Assembly (NCBI GenBank): GCA_900548615.1
Contig: URKW01000071.1
Span: 1-10,634, forward strand
Length of the DNA stretch: 10,634 bases
DNA from: an uncultured Eubacteriales bacterium
GTDB lineage: Bacteria > Bacillota > Clostridia > Oscillospirales > Oscillospiraceae
Reading direction: 5' to 3'
This document shows, piece by piece, positions 6,542 through 10,634 of this stretch (position 1 is its first letter; each line of letters begins with the position of its first letter). Both the position numbers and the translations under genes were made by a program. Below the pieces are notes generated by a model. The model searched no databases. It saw only the letters and a list, made by a program, of their open reading frames with translations, and had not been told where the DNA came from.

Positions 6542-7759
6542 ATGAAATCATCATCCACACCGATTTTCAAAATATTATCCGTGGTGGTGCTGGCGGCTGC
6601 GGTGGTCTATTTCGCCGTGCAGGCCTACCGGTATTTCTCCGATCCCATCAATACCACGCTGGTCTACGCCTCTGTCGAGGAACAGACTATCGAGATCAGC
6701 GGCTATCTGGTGCGGGAGGAGGAGACGTTCCACTCCGACGCCGCCACGCTGGGCCACAGCCTGTCAGAAGGCGAGCGGGTAGGCAAGAACCAGACCATGG
6801 CCACCGCCTATCCCGACAGCGGCGCGCTGACCCGTGTGGAACAGCTGGAGGCGCTGCAGCTGCGGCTGGAGCAGCTGTCCTTTTCCCTGATCTCCTATCT
6901 GGACCCGGACGCGGCGCTGAAGCTGGATTCCACCATCAACAGCGGCATCCTGACCCTGCGGCAGTCCATCGCCGGCGGGGAGTACAGCGGCGCGGACGAG
7001 GAGGTCTCCGCCCTGAAAAGCGCTGTGCTGAAGCGGGACTTTACCTCATCCTCTCAGGAGGAGATCGAGGCGGAGATCAAGGCCACGGAGCAGTCCATCA
7101 GCGACTTGGAGAGCTCTCTGAACGGCACGGCTATCACCGCGCCGGAGGCGGGTATCTACTCCGCCGCCTGCGACGGCTATGAGTCGGTGCTGACGCTGGA
7201 CTTCCTGAAGGACGACCTGACATACAGCAAGCTGAACAGCGTCAAGCCCGTCAGCAGCGACAGCGCCAACGTGGGCAAGCTGATCTACGGCGACACCTGG
7301 TACTACGCCGCCAGCATTACCGACGCCCAGGCGGAGCAGCTGGAGGGCCGCTCCACCGTGACGGTGCGGTTTGCCAAGGGACTGAATATCGACCTGCGAA
7401 TGACCATCGACAGCATCTCCCGCAGCGAGAACGGGCACCGTGTCCTGCTGCTGCACAGCGAGAAATACATTGCCCAGACCACGCTGATGCGCCATCAGTC
7501 GGCCACGCTGGTGCTGCGCACCTACGAGGGGCTGCGCCTGCCGTCCAACGCCTTGCGGGTCAACGAGGAGGGCGTGACCGGTGTGTACTGCCGCCTGGGT
7601 GTGCGGGCCAAATTCAAGCCCGTCAAGGTGGTCTATCAGGGCGACGGCTACGTGCTGACCGAGGCGGTGTCCGCCGAGGATGACTCCAGCATGCTGCGGC
7701 AGGGCGACGAGGTGATCGTCACCTCGGCAGACCTGAGCGACGGCAAGGTGATCGGATAA
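6542..7759 (+). CDS. Membrane-anchored HlyD-like (membrane-fusion/adaptor-type) protein, function unknown
   Basis: 405 aa from ATG 6542. A short N-terminus (MKSSSTPIFK) leads into one hydrophobic segment at about 9-27, so the bulk is probably extracytoplasmic. The order then follows the HlyD/adaptor fold. A first half-motif at about 45-92 (ISGYLVREEETF, then LSEGERVGKNQ) is followed by a helical, probably coiled-coil region at about 95-190, rich in LEALQLRLEQL and EIEAEIKATEQSISDLESSL. A second half-motif, TAITAPEAGIYSAACDGYE, starts at about 195. A beta-rich C-terminal part ends in LPSNALRVNEEGVTGVYC and QGDEVIVTS. No ABC or RND transporter is adjacent; instead yggS-sepF-divIVA follow 50 bp downstream. 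An envelope role linked to division or morphology is therefore as likely as export. Fold confidence is moderate to high; function is unknown. Confidence 0.8.
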   Translation: MKSSSTPIFKILSVVVLAAAVVYFAVQAYRYFSDPINTTLVYASVEEQTIEISGYLVREEETFHSDAATLGHSLSEGERVGKNQTMATAYPDSGALTRVEQLEALQLRLEQLSFSLISYLDPDAALKLDSTINSGILTLRQSIAGGEYSGADEEVSALKSAVLKRDFTSSSQEEIEAEIKATEQSISDLESSLNGTAITAPEAGIYSAACDGYESVLTLDFLKDDLTYSKLNSVKPVSSDSANVGKLIYGDTWYYAASITDAQAEQLEGRSTVTVRFAKGLNIDLRMTIDSISRSENGHRVLLLHSEKYIAQTTLMRHQSATLVLRTYEGLRLPSNALRVNEEGVTGVYCRLGVRAKFKPVKVVYQGDGYVLTEAVSAEDDSSMLRQGDEVIVTSADLSDGKVIG

Positions 7760-7764
7760 ACAAC

Positions 7765-7779
7765 GCGGCGCTTCGCCGC
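7765..7779 (+). other. Short GC hairpin between the HlyD-like gene and yggS
   Basis: GCGGCG-CTT-CGCCGC is a perfect 6-bp stem 5 nt after the upstream stop codon. It is followed by AGCTTAAATATATAG rather than a U-run, so it is at best a weak terminator or attenuator. It is the only structure I see in this 50-bp gap. Confidence 0.35.
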
Positions 7780-7809
7780 AGCTTAAATATATAGAAAGGG
7801 GAAACTTCC

Positions 7810-8508
7810 ATGTCTGCTATTGGAGAAAATATTGCCCGCATTCGCGCCGAGATCGACGCGGCCGCCCGTGAAACGGGCCGCACCGGCAAGGATATCACGC
7901 TGGTGGGCGCCAGCAAAATGAACGACGCTGCCGCCTGTCAGGAGGCCATCGCCGCCGGCATCGACGCGCTGGGCGAGAACCGGGTGCAGGAGATGACGGA
8001 AAAGCTGAAGGAGAACGCTTACGACGGTGCGCCGCTGCACTTTATCGGCCACCTGCAACGCAACAAGGTGAAGCAGGTGGTGGGCAAGGCGGCGCTGATT
8101 CAGTCGGTGGGCTCTAAAGAGCTGCTGGACGAGATCGAAAAGGTGGCCGCCAGAATGGAGCTGGTGCAGGATGTGCTGCTGGAGGTCAACATCGGCGGCG
8201 AGGAGGCAAAGTCCGGCTTCGCGCCGGAGGAGCTGCCACAGGCGGCGGCCTACGCCAAGGGTCTGGCCCACATTCGGGTGCGGGGCCTGATGACGATACC
8301 ACCTGTTGCGGTGGAAAAAGGCGGAAATATACCATATTTTGAGAAAGTTCATCGTCTTTTTGTTGACATAAGCCGAGAAATGTACGATAATAAATGGGAA
8401 TATATCTCTATGGGCATGAGCGGCGACTATGCCGACGCCGTTCGCTGCGGCGCCAATATGGTGCGGGTCGGCTCCGCCATCTTCGGCGCACGCAACTATC
8501 AGAAATAA
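7810..8508 (+). CDS. yggS: YggS/YlmE-family PLP homeostasis protein
   Basis: 232 aa, usual size for the PLPBP/YggS family (YlmE in Bacillus). It is a single-domain TIM-barrel protein that binds pyridoxal 5'-phosphate and is known for balancing vitamin B6 and amino/keto-acid pools, with no firmly assigned catalytic reaction. Visible motifs are VGASK with the PLP lysine K36, GENRVQE, HFIGHLQRNKVKQ, LEVNIGGEEAKSGF, RGLMTIPP, and SMGMSGDYADAVRCGANMVRVGSAIFG at the phosphate-binding end. The start is supported by AAAGGGGA (7795-7802). It sits just upstream of sepF, a standard Firmicutes arrangement. Codons from about 8311 to 8410 are markedly AT-rich and contain a near-perfect promoter for the downstream genes. 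Confidence 0.95.
   Translation: MSAIGENIARIRAEIDAAARETGRTGKDITLVGASKMNDAAACQEAIAAGIDALGENRVQEMTEKLKENAYDGAPLHFIGHLQRNKVKQVVGKAALIQSVGSKELLDEIEKVAARMELVQDVLLEVNIGGEEAKSGFAPEELPQAAAYAKGLAHIRVRGLMTIPPVAVEKGGNIPYFEKVHRLFVDISREMYDNKWEYISMGMSGDYADAVRCGANMVRVGSAIFGARNYQK
8363..8391 (+). promoter_or_regulatory. Probable sigma-A promoter inside yggS, driving sepF-divIVA
   Basis: TTGACA (8363-8368, 6/6) is followed by a 17-bp spacer and GATAAT (8386-8391, 5/6 to TATAAT). Transcription would start near 8398, giving a leader of about 147 nt before the sepF ATG (8545). The 100 bases 8311-8410 contain only 33 G/C, against far higher GC on both sides, so the codons here depart from the gene's usual choice. 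Nothing else in the window matches consensus this well. Activity itself is inferred. Confidence 0.65.
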
Positions 8509-8544
8509 ACAACCACTGAAAATACACAACAGGGAGGCTTTCAA

Positions 8545-9003
8545 ATGGGTTTCATGGACGAGATCAAGAAGATCATTCATCCGTATGACGACGAGGATTA
8601 CGATTACGAGGATGAGGAGCTGGAACAGCCTGAAAAGAACGACAGCAGAAGCATCTTTGACGACCGCCGCGAGGAGCGCCGCCAGCCGGAGGAGCGCCAC
8701 AACAAGGTAGTGAATATCCACGCTACCGCCGCGCTGAAGGTGGTGCTGGTGAAGCCGGAGCGCTTTGAGAACGCCAGCGAGATCGCCGACCACCTGCGGG
8801 AAAAGCGCACGGTGGTGATGAATCTGGAGTCCACCAATAAGGACGTGGCCCGCCGCCTGATCGACTTCCTGTCCGGCGTAGCCTATGCCGGCGACGGCAA
8901 GATCAAGAAGGTGGCCGCCAATACCTATATCATCACGCCCTACAGCGTGGATATCATGGGCGACCTGATCGACGAACTGGAAAACAACGGCCTGTATCTG
9001 TAA
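8545..9003 (+). CDS. sepF: Cell division protein SepF
   Basis: 152 aa. SepF is a membrane-associated division protein that binds FtsZ and, in Gram-positives, forms rings that help tether and bundle FtsZ at the septum. The N-terminal MGFMDEIKKII is a short amphipathic membrane-targeting helix. An acidic, low-complexity linker rich in D, E, R and Q follows (about 14-52). The conserved SepF (DUF552) domain at about 55-145 contains KVVNIHATAALKVVLVKP, VVMNLESTNKDVARRLIDFL, SGVAYAGDGKIKKVAANTY and ITPYSVDI. The start has AGGGAGG (8531-8537) 7 nt upstream. It sits 36 bp after yggS and 31 bp before divIVA. Expression probably comes both from upstream read-through and from the promoter inside yggS. 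Confidence 0.95.
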   Translation: MGFMDEIKKIIHPYDDEDYDYEDEELEQPEKNDSRSIFDDRREERRQPEERHNKVVNIHATAALKVVLVKPERFENASEIADHLREKRTVVMNLESTNKDVARRLIDFLSGVAYAGDGKIKKVAANTYIITPYSVDIMGDLIDELENNGLYL

Positions 9004-9021
9004 GCGGGCGCAGAAATAGAT

Positions 9022-9027
9022 GGAGGG
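9022..9027 (+). promoter_or_regulatory. Ribosome binding site deciding the divIVA start
   Basis: GGAGGG lies 7 nt before ATG 9035. An in-frame ATG at 9020 overlaps this site and lacks its own, and the family's N-terminus (MLTPQEV, compare MPLTPND of Bacillus DivIVA) begins at 9035. Confidence 0.8.
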
Positions 9028-9034
9028 ATATACC

Positions 9035-9688
9035 ATGTTGACACCGCAGGAAGTTTCCGAAAAAGTATTTCCCAAGTCCTCCGGCTTCGGCAACGGCTAT
9101 GCCATGGCGCAGGTGGATGAGTTCCTTGACACGCTGACCGAGGATTACACGGCGCTGTATAAGGAGAACGTGACGCTGAAGGCCAAGCTGAAGATCTTGG
9201 CGGAAAAGGTGGAGGAATACCGCGCCACCGAGGACGCCATGCGCTCCACGCTGCTGACGGCTCAGAAGATGGCCGCCAAGCTGGTGCAGGAGGCTCAGAC
9301 CGAAAAGGAGAACCTGCTGAAAGAGGCGAAGGAGCAGCACGCCGCCCAGCTGGCGCAGCTGGAGCAGGACAAGCAGGACGCCGAGGAGAAGCTGGCCATG
9401 GCCAAGCAGAGTCTGGCGGAGTTTGTCCGCCACGGCAGCGAGCTGTGCGCCCAGCAGCAGGAGTTCCTGAATTCCCTGCCGGAGATGGAGCTGCCCCATC
9501 AGGAGACCGCGCCTGCCGGCGAGGTGAAGGAGATCCAGCAGGATATCATGCAGCATCTGGACGACGTTCTGCATACGGAGCCGGAGACTGCCTCGGAGCA
9601 GCCCACTCCGCAGGAGACGCCCATTTCCGACGACTTCAAGCTGAGTCTGGACGAGCTGAAGTTTGGCCGCAATTACACCGGCGAATAA
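9035..9688 (+). CDS. divIVA: DivIVA-domain cell division/polarity protein
   Basis: 217 aa from ATG 9035. DivIVA proteins sense negatively curved membrane at septa and poles and recruit division or sporulation partners. The N-terminal lipid-binding domain is MLTPQEVSEKVFPKSSGFGN followed by GYAMAQVDEFLDTLTEDY, aligning with the Bacillus F-R-G-Y...EVNEFL region but with F-G-N-G-Y and no Arg in the loop. A long coiled coil follows at about 40-145 (LKAKLKILAEKVEEYRATED, LVQEAQTEKENLLKEAKEQ, LAQLEQDKQDAEEKLAMAKQ). An acidic Pro/Glu-rich linker leads to the C-terminal peptide FKLSLDELKFGRNY. It follows sepF by 31 bp and ends just before a strong terminator, so it closes the cluster. ylmG and ylmH are not between sepF and divIVA. 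It could be a GpsB-like or Wag31-like relative, but DivIVA is the simplest call. Confidence 0.9.
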   Translation: MLTPQEVSEKVFPKSSGFGNGYAMAQVDEFLDTLTEDYTALYKENVTLKAKLKILAEKVEEYRATEDAMRSTLLTAQKMAAKLVQEAQTEKENLLKEAKEQHAAQLAQLEQDKQDAEEKLAMAKQSLAEFVRHGSELCAQQQEFLNSLPEMELPHQETAPAGEVKEIQQDIMQHLDDVLHTEPETASEQPTPQETPISDDFKLSLDELKFGRNYTGE

Positions 9689-9693
9689 GACAG

Positions 9694-9719
9694 AAAAAGC
9701 GGCCTACGGCCGCTTTTTT
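9694..9719 (+). terminator. Intrinsic terminator after divIVA
   Basis: AAAAAGCGGCC (9694-9704), loop TAC, GGCCGCTTTTT (9708-9718), then one more T. The stem is GC-rich and followed by a T-tract, beginning 5 nt after the divIVA stop. The A-run on the other side would let it act on the reverse strand as well. Confidence 0.9.
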
Positions 9720-9739
9720 ACCCAAAAGGAGAAAAATCC

Positions 9740-10615
9740 ATGAACCAGAAACCCATCATCGCCTTGCTGTACGACTTTGACAAGACCCTGTGCACCACCG
9801 ACATGGAGGATTATTCCTTTATCCCCAGTCTGGGCTATACACCGGCGCAATTCTGGCAGAAGGCCAACAATTTCGGCTGGGAGAACCAGATGGACGGCCT
9901 GCTGGCCTATATGTACACCATGATCGAGGAGTGCCGGGCCCAGGGCAAAACCCTGAACCGGGACTATCTGGTGCAGTGCGGCAAGGCCATCGAGCTGTTT
10001 CCCGGCGTGCGGGAGTGGTTCGACCGGATCGATGCCTTTGGCGACAGTCTGGGCGTGACGGTGGAGCACTACGTGCTGTCCTCCGGATTGAAGGAGATCA
10101 TCGAGGGCAGCGGCATTGCCCATCACTTCAAGAAAATTTACGCCTGCGAGTTTTACTATCGGGACGGCGCGGCCTGCTGGCCCAAGCTGGACGTCAACTT
10201 CACCAACAAGACCCAGTTTGTGTACCGCATCAACAAGGGCGTGCTGGAGGTCAGCGAGGATAAGAAGCTGAACGACTCCATGCCCGACGACAGCAAGCGG
10301 ATCCCCTTTACCAACATGATCTACGTGGGCGACGGCCTTTCTGACGTGCCTTGCATGAAGATGATGCGCTCCTACGGCGGCCAGGCTATCGCCGTGTATC
10401 AGGAATCCAACCGTACCGGCGTGGAGGAGCTGCTGGCAAGGGGGCGGGTGGATTTTATCTTCCCCGCCGACTACCGGGCGGGAACGGCGCTGGATATCAC
10501 GGTGCAGAACATCATCCGGAAGATGGCCATCTGCGACGCGCTGACGGCGGAGAACGCCGCCCAGATGCGCTCCATCGGGCAGGTGGAGCTGGCGTATCAG
10601 GAGACGCTCTTCTAA
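9740..10615 (+). CDS. HAD-superfamily hydrolase (phosphatase), substrate unknown
   Basis: 291 aa with the four HAD motifs in order. Motif I is YDFDKTL (nucleophile D12, acid/base D14). Motif II is VLSSGL (S114 or S115). Motif III is probably K157 in NKTQFVYRINKG. Motif IV is YVGDGLSDVP (D198, D202). The cap between motifs I and II is an inserted helical region (about 20-105), as in phosphoserine-phosphatase-like members. No signal peptide is seen, so it is probably a cytoplasmic Mg-dependent phosphatase acting on a small phosphorylated molecule. The sequence does not tell which. The start is supported by AAAAGGAG at 9724-9731. It lies after the divIVA terminator, so it is probably a separate unit, but I see no convincing promoter in the short gap. 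Confidence 0.9.
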   Translation: MNQKPIIALLYDFDKTLCTTDMEDYSFIPSLGYTPAQFWQKANNFGWENQMDGLLAYMYTMIEECRAQGKTLNRDYLVQCGKAIELFPGVREWFDRIDAFGDSLGVTVEHYVLSSGLKEIIEGSGIAHHFKKIYACEFYYRDGAACWPKLDVNFTNKTQFVYRINKGVLEVSEDKKLNDSMPDDSKRIPFTNMIYVGDGLSDVPCMKMMRSYGGQAIAVYQESNRTGVEELLARGRVDFIFPADYRAGTALDITVQNIIRKMAICDALTAENAAQMRSIGQVELAYQETLF

Positions 10616-10634
10616 AAAGCGAGGCGGCAAATGC

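Noticed and set aside
7765..7779. Hairpin after the HlyD-like gene as a true intrinsic terminator
   Set aside because: It has no U-run after the stem, so it is listed only as a weak structural feature.
9038..9043. TTGACA at the second codon region of divIVA
   Set aside because: No -10 element at proper spacing, and it would lie within the coding sequence with no downstream gene needing it before the terminator.
10621..10634. Possible start of a further gene (ATG 10631, GAGG upstream)
   Set aside because: Only one codon is visible before the window ends, so no gene can be supported.

Overview
This is a GC-rich (roughly 60% by eye) stretch of a Clostridia chromosome. It most resembles the Oscillospiraceae/Ruminococcaceae gut anaerobes. 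The evidence is Gram-positive proteins (endonuclease-type MutL, SepF, DivIVA, a Bacillus-like Hfq), strong AGGAGG-type ribosome binding sites, and the gene order miaB-mutS-mutL-miaA-hfq. Intergenic palindromic repeats of types I associate with these genomes also fit. All genes read on the + strand. This is largely a housekeeping region, and I see no phage, CRISPR, toxin-antitoxin or biosynthetic system.

Region 1 (1-6338) covers tRNA modification, mismatch repair and RNA chaperoning. It holds the end of miaB (TRAM domain), then mutS, mutL, miaA and hfq. MiaA and MiaB act in sequence on A37 of tRNAs, MutS and MutL form the mismatch-repair pair, and Hfq is the Sm-like RNA chaperone. mutL-miaA-hfq are closely spaced. 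mutS is separated from both neighbours by two copies of one dispersed palindromic repeat (161-346 and 2990-3090). The first copy seems to carry a nested ~80-bp insertion flanked by 7-bp direct repeats. A 9-bp inverted repeat buries the hfq start codon and most of its Shine-Dalgarno sequence under an A-rich loop, a candidate autoregulatory element.

Region 2 (6339-6541) has no gene. It carries three 26-bp hairpin units of a second repeat family (one forward, two reverse).

Region 3 (6542-9688) is an envelope/cell-division cluster: a membrane-anchored HlyD-like protein of unknown role, yggS/ylmE (PLP homeostasis), sepF and divIVA. It ends at a strong intrinsic terminator (9694-9719). ylmG and ylmH, which often lie between sepF and divIVA in Firmicutes, are absent here. 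A near-consensus sigma-A promoter (TTGACA-17-GATAAT) sits inside the yggS coding sequence in a 33% GC trough and probably gives sepF-divIVA their own transcript.

Region 4 (9740-10615) is a HAD-family phosphatase of unknown substrate, transcribed after the terminator.

The most promising items are regulatory or structural: the promoter inside yggS, the hfq initiation-region stem-loop, the nested repeat insertion, and the uncharacterised HlyD-like protein linked to division genes.
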